From an uncultured Alistipes sp. (GTDB lineage Bacteria; Bacteroidota; Bacteroidia; Bacteroidales; Rikenellaceae), in contig NZ_OZ007039.1 in the NCBI RefSeq assembly GCF_963931675.1, positions 2,331,806 through 2,395,805 of the forward strand: 64,000 nt of DNA. The letters run 5' to 3'. Shown piece after piece: positions 1-9,302 of the stretch (position 1 is its first letter; each line of letters opens with the position of its first letter). The position numbers and the translations under genes are program-made. Under the pieces are notes generated by a model, which saw only the letters and a program-made list of their open reading frames with translations, was not told the DNA's origin and made no database searches.

Positions 1-337
1 CGTATCCGACGACGACGACTTCGTTGATGTCGAGAGCCTCTTCGTCGAGCGTAATGTCGATCGTTGTGCGGCTTCCTACGGTGATTTCCTGGGAGATGTA
101 TCCCAACATCCGGAACTCCAGACGAGCATTTTCGCCTCCCGAGACGGTCAGTTTGTAACTACCGTCCGATGTACTTACGGCAGCATGATTGGTCCCGACC
201 TCGATGACGGCAACTCCGACCAGCATTTGCCCGTTCCGGTCGCTGATCTTTCCGGAAACGACGCGCTCCTGGGCCTGCAATCCGACGCTCAGACCGTGGA
301 TCAGAGCGAAGATGAATATCAATATGTATTTTTTCAT
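1..337 (-). CDS. SusC-family TonB-dependent transporter, N-terminal part (cut by window edge)
   Basis: Reading leftward from ATG at 337, the first 112 residues are visible. They give a signal peptide ending near QAQ, a carboxypeptidase-regulatory-like fold (about residues 26-100), and the segment EVVVVGY that precedes the plug in SusC proteins. The gene starts 35 bp downstream of the susD stop in the same direction, so it is probably a second SusC in the same operon. The family imports oligosaccharides across the outer membrane with a SusD partner. The barrel and any second SusD lie outside the window. Its substrate cannot be told from this part. Confidence 0.85.
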   Translation of the reverse strand, partial: MKKYILIFIFALIHGLSVGLQAQERVVSGKISDRNGQMLVGVAVIEVGTNHAAVSTSDGSYKLTVSGGENARLEFRMLGYISQEITVGSRTTIDITLDEEALDINEVVVVGY

Positions 338-372
338 CGTTGCTGATTTACAAATTTGACAATGGGTTCAGA

Positions 373-2052
373 TTACCATCCCGGATTGATCACCAACGCG
401 CGGTTCTTGTCCAGCTCGGATTGGGGAATGGGGTAGTAGTACATCCTCATGGGGAACGAACGCTCCTCGACGACGAACTTTTCGCCGTATACGACGTTTC
501 CGTTCTCCAGCGTCACCTTGATTCCATGTACGGGCCTGTTCAGGACGGTTTCGGCTTCACGCCAGCGTTTGAGGTCGTAGAGACGGTGCTCTTCGAAGGC
601 CAGCTCCACGGTCCGTTCGCGGTGGATCAGTTCGCGCATCTGTCCCTTGGTCAGATTGCTTACGGGCGGCTGCCCGGCGCGTTGGCGCACCTCGTTGACG
701 CAGGTGTAGATCCGCTCTTCGGTACACATTTCGTCGTCGCTGGTTCCCAGGTATTCGTTCATGGCCTCGGCGTAGATCAACAGCACTTCCGCATAGCGGA
801 GGATCTGATGGTTGTGCAGGGTTAGTTTCGAGGGCACGACGCTTGCCAGGGGGTCGATCTGTTTGTACATGCTGAACCCGGTTTCGCAACCACGTTGCCC
901 GATGGAAGCCGGATAATCCTTACCACCTTCCCAGAACTCGACCTCCCGGCCCCAAAGTGCCACTCCGGAGTAGAGCACGCTGGCATAGAAACGCTCGTCG
1001 CGGTTCTCATAGGGCTTCTGCGGGTCGTAATCGGGGTCATCGGCGGGGAGCAATCCGCTCTTGAGCTCATACATGTCGAGCAGTTCGGTTGTCACGCTGG
1101 TGCAGGCCCGGCAGTTCTGATACCCGGCGGGACCGTTTGCCTTCTCGACGTCGTTGGTAAAGCTGCGGCACTTGACGATAATCGACTCCGTGTTGCCGAA
1201 GTTGGTGAAGAACAGCCGCTGATAGGAGGGATACAGTTCGTGGGCCTTCGTACCGTCGGGGTTCTTCAGTTCGATGACCTGGAGCGCGGCATCCGCGGCC
1301 CGTTTCCAACGGTCGTGGTCGGGCGACGCGTAACGATGGATTTCGGTCGATCCTTCGATGGGATTTTCGTTGAAGAGCGGACTGGCGGCCATAAGCAGGA
1401 TCTTGGCTTTCAGGCCATATGCGGCCCCACGGGTCAGACGTCCGTAGTCATTGTCGGGATATTTGGTCGGGAGCAGGGGTGCGGCCTGGTCACACAGCCG
1501 GACGATGTATTCCACGCACTCCTCGAATGTGGAGCGGGGAATGTTGATGTCGCCCGAAAGGTCGAGGAGGTCGTCCATGATGGGAATCCCGCCGTAGCGT
1601 TTGACCAGTTCATAGTGCATGAGCGCCTTGTTGAGAATCGTCTCGCCGAGGTATTGGTTTTTCTTGCTTTGAGAGAGGTTTTCCGTGTAGTCGATGTTGC
1701 GTAAGATGACGTTTGCCTTCCGGATCCCGGTGTAGGTTTCGGCCCACCGGGAGTCGGGGTTTCCGCCCGAGGCGGCGTTCATCGTGGCACGTGTGAAGGC
1801 ATTGACGCCCGAACTGGTCCCGAGGGGGCTGTAGACGGCCAGGTCCGAGACGCAGTCGTACATGGCACCTCCTACGCGGTTGAATTGAACGCCGGTATTG
1901 AGGTAAACGTACAGGTCGTTGACGAACATTTCCAGCCGCAAACTATCCTTGAAAGCCTCTTCAGCTGACATTTGTTCGAGCGGGACGTAGTTCAGGTCGC
2001 AGGACCAAAGTGCTGTAAGCGGTATTATGGCGGATAAAATGAGTTTTTTCAT
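373..2052 (-). CDS. SusD/RagB-family glycan-binding lipoprotein
   Basis: A 559-residue protein with a lipoprotein signal ending LWSC (Cys18), followed by the typical SusD start LNYVPLEQMSAEEAF. SusD proteins are surface lipoproteins made of TPR helices that cap a SusC barrel and bind the glycan. The C-terminal region has the usual SusD features, including LRYAEVLLIYAEAMNE, an arginine-rich ERTVELAFEEHRLYDLKRW segment and the YYPIPQSELDKN ending. It follows its susC with a 4-bp gap, so translation is probably coupled. Length is normal for the family. Binding specificity is not readable. Confidence 0.95.
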   Translation of the reverse strand: MKKLILSAIIPLTALWSCDLNYVPLEQMSAEEAFKDSLRLEMFVNDLYVYLNTGVQFNRVGGAMYDCVSDLAVYSPLGTSSGVNAFTRATMNAASGGNPDSRWAETYTGIRKANVILRNIDYTENLSQSKKNQYLGETILNKALMHYELVKRYGGIPIMDDLLDLSGDINIPRSTFEECVEYIVRLCDQAAPLLPTKYPDNDYGRLTRGAAYGLKAKILLMAASPLFNENPIEGSTEIHRYASPDHDRWKRAADAALQVIELKNPDGTKAHELYPSYQRLFFTNFGNTESIIVKCRSFTNDVEKANGPAGYQNCRACTSVTTELLDMYELKSGLLPADDPDYDPQKPYENRDERFYASVLYSGVALWGREVEFWEGGKDYPASIGQRGCETGFSMYKQIDPLASVVPSKLTLHNHQILRYAEVLLIYAEAMNEYLGTSDDEMCTEERIYTCVNEVRQRAGQPPVSNLTKGQMRELIHRERTVELAFEEHRLYDLKRWREAETVLNRPVHGIKVTLENGNVVYGEKFVVEERSFPMRMYYYPIPQSELDKNRALVINPGW

Positions 2053-2056
2053 AATT

Positions 2057-5000
2057 TTAGAAATGAATATTTATACCGATGCTCGATGATTTCTGAACGG
2101 GGTATCCGTTTCCGCTGGCCGCATCTTCGGGATCGATTGTCCGCATGTCGGACCAGGTGAAGAGGTTGTATCCGCTGTAATAGATGCGCAGTTTGGACAT
2201 CCGCAGTTTTTTGGTGATACGCGAGGGAAGGGTGTATCCGATGACCAGATTCTTCAGGCGCAGGAACGACGCGTCGTCGATCCAGAAACTGGAGGTCTGC
2301 TTGTAGTTGTGGTCGCGGTCGGTCAACGAGAGCCGGGGATATTTGGCCGAGGCCCAGGTGGAGGGATCTTCCGGAATGTAACGGTTGTCCCAGTGGTATT
2401 TGCGGACATTTCCGGCCATTTCGCTACCCGATCCGGAGATGTTCGTGAAGGCCTGGATCGCCACACCGGAGAGGTATGCGTCCCGGTTTCCGGATCCGGA
2501 GAAGATGATCTGGAAATCGAATCCCTTGTAGCGGGCGTTTGCGAAGAAGGCGTAGTTGATCTCGCCCAGATTGGAATAGCCGATGCGGCGCTGGTCCTGG
2601 TTGTCGACGACGCCGTCACCGTTCAGATCGCGGTACTTGATGTCGCCGGCATAGGAGGTTCCGAACGTGGTTTTTGGACTGTTGTAACGATCCTGTTCGC
2701 TGATATACAGTCCGTTGGCCTGAAATCCGAATTGCGTGTTGATCGGATAGCCGACGGCGCTGCGGTAGCGGTACTCGAACGGTTGTTCGTCGTTGTATCG
2801 GATTTCGTTATGCGCATAGGAGGCGTATCCGCCCAAGGTCCAGTGGAAATCCTTGATCCGCCCGGAATAGGCGGCCTCGATTTCGAAACCGCTGTTGTAG
2901 GTCTTTCCGACATTGCCCAGCGGACCTCCGGTTGTACCGTATCCGATCAGCGTCGAGACCGTGTTACGGGGCGTAAGGATCTGGCTGGCGAATTCGCGGA
3001 AGTAGTCGGCAGTGATGCTCAAATGGTTCTGGAACAGGCGCATGTCGACGCCGATATTCGTTTTTTCGACCTTTTCCCAGACAACATTGGGCAGGTATTG
3101 ATGGTAGACGTCCTCGACCCAGCTATATACGTTTTTGGGTTCGGCGCCGAACGTGTAACGATGGCCGTCGGAGCGTTTGAATGCCGGGAGGTAGAAATAG
3201 TAGGGAATGCCACCGTCGTTTCCGGTAATACCCCATGACCCGCGGATCTTGAAGTAACTCAGTATGTTGCTGATATTGTTTTTGATGAACGACTCTTCGG
3301 AGAGGACCCATCCGGCGGATACAGCCGGGAAGAAACCGTAGCGTTTTTCGGGTGGCATCTGCTCGGTGCCCTGGTATCCGAACGAGAACTCGGCAATGTA
3401 ACGGGAGTCGTAGGCGTAGGTCATGCGCCCGAGGAGTCCCTGATGCGTATTGGGGAGGTTCTTGGTATCGTCCGACTGTTGGCTGTATTGGAAGAGCAGG
3501 GCTCCCGATACGAGGTGTTTGCCGAATGTGCGGTTGTAATCGAGCCCGGCCTCTACATCAAAGATGCGGGTTTTTGCAGCTCCGTAAGAGTTGGAGTTGT
3601 TCTGTTTTTGCTGTTGTCCCCAGGTTTCGAAGATGGGTTCGCCAGTCTCGTCGTTGTCGCCCTTGTATTCGTAGACGATGTAGTTCTTGCTTCGGTTGAT
3701 GTTGTTCTCGAAGAAGAAGTCGAATGCAAGCGATCCTTTGGCGCGCAGACCCGGGGTAATGAAATCGAGTTTTTGGGAGAGCTCAGCCTGTGCCTCCATC
3801 GTGCTGTGCAGGTAGCGCGTATAACCACTGTGGTTGAGAATACCGTACGGGTTGTTTCTCATGTCGTTCGTACCGGCTACCTGATCTTTGGCATAATGCA
3901 TGGGAAAGACGTTGGATGGCAACGAATAGATGGCGCTGAAGGGACTTCCGGCTCCGGGGTTGGTGATTTGGCGTTGGAGTCCGAACAGATTGACGGCCAA
4001 GTTTGTGCTTTTGCTAAGCGCGATGTCGACGTTGGACCGCAAGGAGTAGATTTTTGCGTTCGCGTTGGTTTTGTAGGTGTTGATGTCCTTGTCGGTCTTG
4101 TAGATACCTTCGTCCGTGCGGTAGGAGAGGTTGACGAAGTATTTGGCCACGGAACTTCCACCTTCGATACTGAGGTTGTACTTTTGGCCGATGGTCATCT
4201 TCTTGAGCGACTCTCCGACCCAGTCGACATTGGGGTGTCCCCAGGGATCTGCTCCCGATCGATAAAGTGCCAGATCCTCGGCGTCGTAGCGTTGTTCGTT
4301 GGCACGACCGTCGTTGCGCATGGCTTCGTTGTGCAGCAGGGCGAAGTCGTGCGAGTCCAGGAACTCGGGGAGTTTGATGGGTTGCTGGAAAACGATCTGG
4401 GTATTGAATTTCAGTACGGGACGCCCCTCTTTACCTCGTTTGGTGGTAGCCATGATGGCGCCGTTCGAGCCGCGCAGACCAAGAACGGCCAAAGCCCCGG
4501 CATCCTTGTAGATCGAAATCTGGTCGATCTCATTGGGGTCGAGGACGGAAAAATCGCGGACATGGCCGTCGAGCATGATGATCGGGGTGCTGTTTCTCCA
4601 GGAGCGCAGTCCGCGGACGTAGAGCCAGGAGTAGTCGCTTCCCGGAGCTCCGCTGTTCTGGGATGCGGCGATTCCCGGCGCCATTCCGGACATGGCGGTA
4701 TTCAGGTAATTGGTCGGCAGGTCCGTCAATTTCGATCCCTCGATAGTGGTAACGGCCGAAGTAATGAGCGAACGTTTTTGCGAGCCGTATAGCAAGGCGA
4801 TTTCGGGATCGGGTTCCTCCGAGGCTTCGACGAGCAGTACCTTGAATTCCCGGTTTGTGCCGACGAAGGTTTCGACCGGATCATATCCTTCGAGCGTAAA
4901 GATCAAGTCCGATCGGCTGTCCGGCAGTTCCAGGGTAAATCGGCCGTCCCGTTCGGTGAGGGTGAACATCCGTGACTCCTTGTTCTCGACCAGCACGCCT

Positions 5001-5140
5001 TCGAGAGGATCTCCCTGGGCGTTTGTGACCAGTCCGCGCACGATGATGTCCTTTTTCTGTTGAGCTGAGGCATACCCCGTTCCGAGGCAGAGGCACAAGA
5101 AAAGCGTCCATAACGCTTTCGGCATTATAGCTTTGCCCAT
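2057..5140 (-). CDS. SusC/RagA-family TonB-dependent outer membrane transporter
   Basis: A 1027-residue protein. A signal peptide of about 27 residues (ending YASA-QQ) is followed by a carboxypeptidase-regulatory-like domain, a plug domain with LYVRGLRSWRNSTPIIMLDG and VLGLRGSNGAIMATTKRG, and a long beta-barrel ending in GINIHF. The terminal aromatic residue is typical of outer-membrane barrels. The linker before the plug reads EIALLYGSQKRSL and not the usual VVGYGTQKK, a modest departure. An alternative ATG lies at 5125. It sits between a DUF1735 lipoprotein gene and susD, so the three likely form one glycan-uptake unit. Confidence 0.95.
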   Translation of the reverse strand: MGKAIMPKALWTLFLCLCLGTGYASAQQKKDIIVRGLVTNAQGDPLEGVLVENKESRMFTLTERDGRFTLELPDSRSDLIFTLEGYDPVETFVGTNREFKVLLVEASEEPDPEIALLYGSQKRSLITSAVTTIEGSKLTDLPTNYLNTAMSGMAPGIAASQNSGAPGSDYSWLYVRGLRSWRNSTPIIMLDGHVRDFSVLDPNEIDQISIYKDAGALAVLGLRGSNGAIMATTKRGKEGRPVLKFNTQIVFQQPIKLPEFLDSHDFALLHNEAMRNDGRANEQRYDAEDLALYRSGADPWGHPNVDWVGESLKKMTIGQKYNLSIEGGSSVAKYFVNLSYRTDEGIYKTDKDINTYKTNANAKIYSLRSNVDIALSKSTNLAVNLFGLQRQITNPGAGSPFSAIYSLPSNVFPMHYAKDQVAGTNDMRNNPYGILNHSGYTRYLHSTMEAQAELSQKLDFITPGLRAKGSLAFDFFFENNINRSKNYIVYEYKGDNDETGEPIFETWGQQQKQNNSNSYGAAKTRIFDVEAGLDYNRTFGKHLVSGALLFQYSQQSDDTKNLPNTHQGLLGRMTYAYDSRYIAEFSFGYQGTEQMPPEKRYGFFPAVSAGWVLSEESFIKNNISNILSYFKIRGSWGITGNDGGIPYYFYLPAFKRSDGHRYTFGAEPKNVYSWVEDVYHQYLPNVVWEKVEKTNIGVDMRLFQNHLSITADYFREFASQILTPRNTVSTLIGYGTTGGPLGNVGKTYNSGFEIEAAYSGRIKDFHWTLGGYASYAHNEIRYNDEQPFEYRYRSAVGYPINTQFGFQANGLYISEQDRYNSPKTTFGTSYAGDIKYRDLNGDGVVDNQDQRRIGYSNLGEINYAFFANARYKGFDFQIIFSGSGNRDAYLSGVAIQAFTNISGSGSEMAGNVRKYHWDNRYIPEDPSTWASAKYPRLSLTDRDHNYKQTSSFWIDDASFLRLKNLVIGYTLPSRITKKLRMSKLRIYYSGYNLFTWSDMRTIDPEDAASGNGYPVQKSSSIGINIHF

Positions 5141-5152
5141 TTGTCTGAAGTT

Positions 5153-5653
5153 TTAGTGTTTTGAAACCCCGAAAAAGAGCGTGTTGTAATGAGGGGCGAT
5201 TTCATATCGGGATACGGACTGGATGCGCAACGGCAGGATGTACTTTTTGTCCGCATCGAGCTGAGAGGTGTGGAACGTGACGAGCAGGTCGCCTCGTTCC
5301 GTACCTTTTCGGATTACACATTGCATGTTTTCCGGCTGGATGGAATAGGCGGCTTGCGGCATGAGTTCGTAGGCCTGCAGAGCCGATACCTTTTGTTGGG
5401 CGGCCGCCAGCGAGTCTGCGGCGAGTTCCATGGTAACCAGGATGTCGCCTTCGGGCATGATGCTTCCGGCACAGTAAGCTCCGACGATGTAGGTCGTGTC
5501 CTTTGTGAAGTCGAATTCAGCTTGGAAGACCCCGTTTCCGTCGGCCCAGGTAGCTAATGGAAAATAGATGGAGGCATACCTCATCTCCTCGTCCTCCTGA
5601 CAGGAGGCGAACGCGATGCAGACCAATAAGAAGATTGGTAATAGTTTCCTCAT
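5153..5653 (-). CDS. DUF1735 (BT_3987-like) domain lipoprotein
   Basis: A 166-residue protein with a lipoprotein signal ending FASC (Cys18). The body matches the DUF1735/BT_3987-type N-terminal domain often encoded beside SusC/SusD: a YASIYFP strand, a paired-strand region with VTMELAADSLAA, and a closing KYILPLRIQS segment near the C-terminus. In longer relatives this domain precedes a glycoside hydrolase or LamG domain, but here it stands alone. It is the first gene of the leftward operon, 12 bp before susC. It is probably an accessory surface glycan-binding lipoprotein, inferred from family and position. Confidence 0.8.
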   Translation of the reverse strand: MRKLLPIFLLVCIAFASCQEDEEMRYASIYFPLATWADGNGVFQAEFDFTKDTTYIVGAYCAGSIMPEGDILVTMELAADSLAAAQQKVSALQAYELMPQAAYSIQPENMQCVIRKGTERGDLLVTFHTSQLDADKKYILPLRIQSVSRYEIAPHYNTLFFGVSKH

Positions 5654-5719
5654 AGGTTTATTTTTTAGGTTTAGTAGTCCGCCTTTGGGGCGGATTTTTA
5701 AAAATTAGTGAACACAATG

Positions 5720-5751
5720 CAAAGTTGGTTGTAATGCCGAGCGAATTCAAA
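5720..5751 (-). promoter_or_regulatory. Probable Bacteroidetes-type promoter for the DUF1735-susCD operon
   Basis: On the minus strand TTTG and CAACTTTG are separated by 20 nt. This fits the TTTG / TAnnTTTG arrangement except for C instead of T at the first -7 position. It lies about 70 nt upstream of the DUF1735 start codon. Confidence 0.4.
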
Positions 5752-5837
5752 TAGGATATTTGCAATCGCATGTACTTTATTTGCATATGTGGAAATTTGT
5801 GATTCGGAATCTTCGCGGATGAAGATAGATGAAGATT

Positions 5838-6740
5838 TCAGCGGACGAGGGGTGTATTCGGGTTTCGCTTGAACTCTTCGATGTATTCCGAAGGGGTGAA
5901 ATGGGTGATCCGTTTGAACTGTCGGTTGAAATTGGAGATGTTGTTGTATCCGCATTCGTAGCAGATCTGCGTGACGGTCAGTTCTCCGGTGAGCAGGAGT
6001 TTACAGGCGTATCCGACGCGCAACTCGCTGATGTACTGGAACGCGGATTTTCCGGTCTTCTCCTTGAAATAGCGGCAGAATGCGCTGGTATTCATTCCGG
6101 CGGTCCGTGCGATTTCGTCGAGACCTATTTCGCGGGTATATTCTCGGTTGAGTTTTCCCAGTACCTTATATATTCGGGATTCGCCGTAGGAGGGGAGCTT
6201 GAGGTCGATGCTGTCGTCGTTGAGTTTCCGTTTGTGGGTGGTGCGGCTCATCATGGAGAGGATATGGATGCAGGAGAGCAGCCGATCGAGCCCTTTTTTC
6301 TGGGGAAGTTGTTCGATATGGTGTCGGATCGGGGCGTTCGGAGTGGTGTCGAAGCTGATCCCGTATCGGGACATCTGAAGCAACTCCTTGATTTTTAAGA
6401 ATTCTGGATAGTTCAGAATGGCGTGGTTGAAGAAATCCTTGGAGAATTGGATGGTAATGGCATGTACGCGCAACTCGGGATTGTTCTGGTAATAGGCGTC
6501 GTCGTTTCGGTACATGTGAGGGAGGAGGCTTCCGAAAAATACGAGGTCTCCGTCGGAGAATGGTTCGATGTTGTTCCCTGTGAAGCGGGTTCCTGTACTT
6601 TTGATGATGTAGACGATTTCGTATTCGTCGTGGAAGTGCCAGGGATACTTGAAGTAGTTGTAGTCGCACCATTTGACTTTGATCGGGGAACCGCTGGTCA
6701 GTCCCAGTTGTTCGTACATGATGTCAATTTTGTCTTTCAT
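5838..6740 (-). CDS. AraC-family transcriptional regulator
   Basis: A 300-residue regulator. The N-terminal half looks like an AraC-type cupin sensor (WHFHDEYEIVYIIKSTGTRF, then DGDLVFFGSLLPHMY). The C-terminal 100 residues form a double helix-turn-helix: EIGLDEIARTAGMNTSAFCRYFKEKTG, then LTVTQICYECGYNNISNFNRQFK, ending in FTPSEYIEEF. It lies between the susCD operon, 184 bp away, and the divergent mannonate dehydratase gene, 123 bp away. It is therefore well placed to control both in response to a sugar or uronate. The inducer is unknown. Confidence 0.9.
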   Translation of the reverse strand: MKDKIDIMYEQLGLTSGSPIKVKWCDYNYFKYPWHFHDEYEIVYIIKSTGTRFTGNNIEPFSDGDLVFFGSLLPHMYRNDDAYYQNNPELRVHAITIQFSKDFFNHAILNYPEFLKIKELLQMSRYGISFDTTPNAPIRHHIEQLPQKKGLDRLLSCIHILSMMSRTTHKRKLNDDSIDLKLPSYGESRIYKVLGKLNREYTREIGLDEIARTAGMNTSAFCRYFKEKTGKSAFQYISELRVGYACKLLLTGELTVTQICYECGYNNISNFNRQFKRITHFTPSEYIEEFKRNPNTPLVR

Positions 6741-6774
6741 AAGCAGCAGGGAGTCTTGATTTCAGGTCTCAATG

Positions 6775-6782
6775 CAAATATA
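6775..6782 (-). promoter_or_regulatory. -7 element (TATATTTG) upstream of the AraC-type gene
   Basis: A full TAnnTTTG match lies 34 nt upstream of the regulator's ATG. No clear TTG is seen 19-21 nt further upstream, so only the -7 half is supported. Confidence 0.4.
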
Positions 6783-6806
6783 TTGATAGAAAATGCAAAA
6801 AATGCA

Positions 6807-6838
6807 CTTGTTTCCGAGCGGATTGTTTTGAAACTTTG
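6807..6838 (+). promoter_or_regulatory. Probable promoter for the uxuA-GH99-GH127 operon
   Basis: CTTG, a 20-nt spacer, then AAACTTTG, 25 nt before the uxuA start codon. The -7 element lacks the initial T of TAnnTTTG, as also seen at the susCD operon promoter. A shared weak promoter that needs an activator would fit AraC control, which is an inference. Confidence 0.45.
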
Positions 6839-6863
6839 ACCATTCATTATAAAATTTGATTTT

Positions 6864-8069
6864 ATGGCATTGGAAAAGACCTGGAGGTGGTTCGGACCTG
6901 GAGATACGGTTTCGCTGGAGGAGATTCGCCAGATTGGGGTTGAAGGTATTGTGACCGCCCTGCATTGGATTCCGACGGGCGAGGTGTGGCCCGAATCGGA
7001 GATTGCTGCAGTCCGGGACCGCATTGCTGCGGCGGGGATGCGGTGGAGTGTGGTCGAGAGTCTTCCGGTTTCGGAGGCGATCAAGCTCCGATCGGAGGAG
7101 TGCGGTCGTCATATTGAAAATTACAAACAGTCATTACGAAACCTGGCCCGATGCGGGATCCGCACGGTGTGCTACAATTTCATGCCGGTTCTCGATTGGG
7201 CCCGTACCGATTTGCACTATGTGAATGCCTGTGGTGCGGAATCCATGCGTTTCGACTATGACCGTTTTGCGGCGTTCGATATTCATGTGCTCGAACGTCC
7301 CGGCGCGGCTGGTGACTATCCTGCCGAGGTTCGGGAACGAGCTGCGGTGCTGTTTGCCGGGATGAGCCCGGCTGAGCAGGAGGAGCTGGCCCACAACATC
7401 ATCGTGGTGACGCAGGGCTTTATCAACGGAACGGTGGGTGATACGGCTGACTATAAACGTCAGTTTCTGAACTTCCTGGCGCGTTACGATGGAATCGGCC
7501 CTGCGCAGTTGCGGGAACATTTGTCGGCTTTTCTGCGTGAGGTTTGTCCGGTGGCCGAAGAGGTAGGGGTGAATCTGTGCATCCATCCGGACGATCCGCC
7601 CTTCCCGCTGCTGGGCTTGCCCCGGATTGCCAGCACGCTGGAGGATTTCCAATGGATTCTCTCCCGATACGATTCCACGGTCAACGGCGTGACGTTCTGT
7701 GCCGGGTCGTTGTCGGCGCGTCCAGATAACGACCTCCCGGCCATGGCGCGAGCGTTGGCTCCGCGGATCCATTTCGTGCATCTGCGCAATACGCAACGGT
7801 CGGGACCCCGTGATTTCTATGAATCGGGGCATCTGGTCGGTTCGGTGGACATGTATGCCGTTTTGCGGGTCTTGCTGGAGGAGCAGCGGCGGCGCCGGGC
7901 CGAGGGCCGTTGGGATACGTCGATGCCGTTCCGCCCGGATCACGGACTGCGGATGCTCGACGATTTCGGGCGTTCGGCCAATCCGGGCTACCCGCTGGTG
8001 GGTCGCATGAAGGGCTTTGCCGAGATTTGCGGATTGGAAATGGGTATCGAACGGAGTTTGTGGGGTTGA
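6864..8069 (+). CDS. uxuA: Mannonate dehydratase
   Basis: A 401-residue UxuA-family enzyme that converts D-mannonate to 2-keto-3-deoxygluconate in D-glucuronate catabolism. Family hallmarks are the N-terminal RWFGPGD and VTALHWIPTGEVW segments, VVESLPVSEAIK, and the metal-binding CIHPDDPPFPLLGLPRI motif. Further on come GVTFCAGSLSARPDND, FVHLRNT and the FRPDHG motif. Length is normal. It is the first gene of a three-gene operon with two secreted glycan enzymes, so the glycan probably contains glucuronic acid or a related uronate. It is cytoplasmic, with no signal peptide. Confidence 0.95.
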   Translation: MALEKTWRWFGPGDTVSLEEIRQIGVEGIVTALHWIPTGEVWPESEIAAVRDRIAAAGMRWSVVESLPVSEAIKLRSEECGRHIENYKQSLRNLARCGIRTVCYNFMPVLDWARTDLHYVNACGAESMRFDYDRFAAFDIHVLERPGAAGDYPAEVRERAAVLFAGMSPAEQEELAHNIIVVTQGFINGTVGDTADYKRQFLNFLARYDGIGPAQLREHLSAFLREVCPVAEEVGVNLCIHPDDPPFPLLGLPRIASTLEDFQWILSRYDSTVNGVTFCAGSLSARPDNDLPAMARALAPRIHFVHLRNTQRSGPRDFYESGHLVGSVDMYAVLRVLLEEQRRRRAEGRWDTSMPFRPDHGLRMLDDFGRSANPGYPLVGRMKGFAEICGLEMGIERSLWG

Positions 8070-8090
8070 CTCTTGGAATTTCTATCGAAT

Positions 8091-9302
8091 ATGAAAACAC
8101 GCATTGCAGCATCGGCCCTTTTGGCCTGGACGGCCGTTTTTGTCGGCCTGACGGTTTCGTCGTGTGGTGGTGGAAGCCGACCCGACGCGGCGAAGTATGA
8201 TGTAGCGGCCTTCGTTTGGCCGGCCTATCACAATGACCCTCGGTTTGCGGAGATCGGGATTTTCCCGGACGGTGTCGGTGAATGGGAGGCGGTCTACAAG
8301 GCCCGTCCGAAGTTCGAGGGTCACATGCAGCCTCGGGTTCCGTTGTGGGGTTATCTGAATGAGGCGGATCCGCACGTACAGGAGCGGAAGATCCGCACGG
8401 CCTTGGAGTATGGAGTCAATACGTTTATTTTCGACTGGTACTGGTATGATGACCGCCCGTTTCTGGAGGATGTGCTTCAGAAAGGCTTTTTGCAGGCCGC
8501 GAACAACGAAAAGATGCAGTTTTACCTGATGTGGGCCAACCATGTGATGACCTCCTACCTGGATGCCGCCAATCCGGACAAGAGTTTGGTTTACTGGCCC
8601 GAGCCGGTTACGCCCGAGATTTTCGACCGGATTGCCGACCACTTGATCGAACACTATTTTCTGCGTCCGAATTACTACAGGATAGACGGGAAGCCGGTTT
8701 TTGCCATTTATGAAACCGCGACCTTTATTCGGGAAATGGGAGGGGAGGAGCAGGCTGTTGCGGCCCTCGACCGTTTTCGGGAGAAGTGTGTAGAAGCCGG
8801 ATTGCCGGGGGTTCATATACAACCGATTTTGTGGTTCCTGCTGCCGGCTACCGGTTCGGACATTCCGGGAGACAGTACGGTTTCGCAGCAAAATACGGTA
8901 CGTCGTTTCGGGTTTGAGAGCCTGACCAATTACCAGTGGTGCCACCTGGTTCCGGCCGACCGGGACTATCGCTCATGGGGCGAGCAGGCCGTTGCTTGTT
9001 ATGAGACCTTCGACCGGCAGTTCGATGTCCCCTATTTCCCGCATGTTTCGATCGGCTGGGACCCGAATCCCCGCTATCCGGAGGGTCTTCAACCATGCGT
9101 GACGGGTTCGACCCCGGCTCTTTTCGAGACCTTCCTGCGCCGGGCGAAGGCCTATGTCGATGCGCATCCGGACCAGCCGTCCCTGATCACGATCAATGCA
9201 TGGAACGAATGGGCCGAAGGCAGTTATCTGGAGCCCGATAGCCTGAATGGTTACGGTTATTTGGAAGCAATCAAACGTGTATTTAAGGAATCGGAAAGAT
9301 GA
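8091..9302 (+). CDS. GH99-like / WbsX-family lipoprotein, probable glycoside hydrolase
   Basis: Starting at ATG 8091, a 403-residue protein with a lipoprotein signal ending VSSC (Cys25); an upstream in-frame TTG at 8073 looks unlikely as a start. The body matches the WbsX/GH99-like TIM barrel: AAFVWPAYHNDPRF near the start, VNTFIFDWYWYDDRPF in the middle, and the conserved C-terminal NAWNEWAEGSYLEPD. GH99 enzymes act on alpha-mannosides, but this broader family has few characterised members, so the linkage cut cannot be stated. It begins 21 bp after uxuA and its stop overlaps the next start as ATGA, indicating translational coupling. Confidence 0.75.
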   Translation: MKTRIAASALLAWTAVFVGLTVSSCGGGSRPDAAKYDVAAFVWPAYHNDPRFAEIGIFPDGVGEWEAVYKARPKFEGHMQPRVPLWGYLNEADPHVQERKIRTALEYGVNTFIFDWYWYDDRPFLEDVLQKGFLQAANNEKMQFYLMWANHVMTSYLDAANPDKSLVYWPEPVTPEIFDRIADHLIEHYFLRPNYYRIDGKPVFAIYETATFIREMGGEEQAVAALDRFREKCVEAGLPGVHIQPILWFLLPATGSDIPGDSTVSQQNTVRRFGFESLTNYQWCHLVPADRDYRSWGEQAVACYETFDRQFDVPYFPHVSIGWDPNPRYPEGLQPCVTGSTPALFETFLRRAKAYVDAHPDQPSLITINAWNEWAEGSYLEPDSLNGYGYLEAIKRVFKESER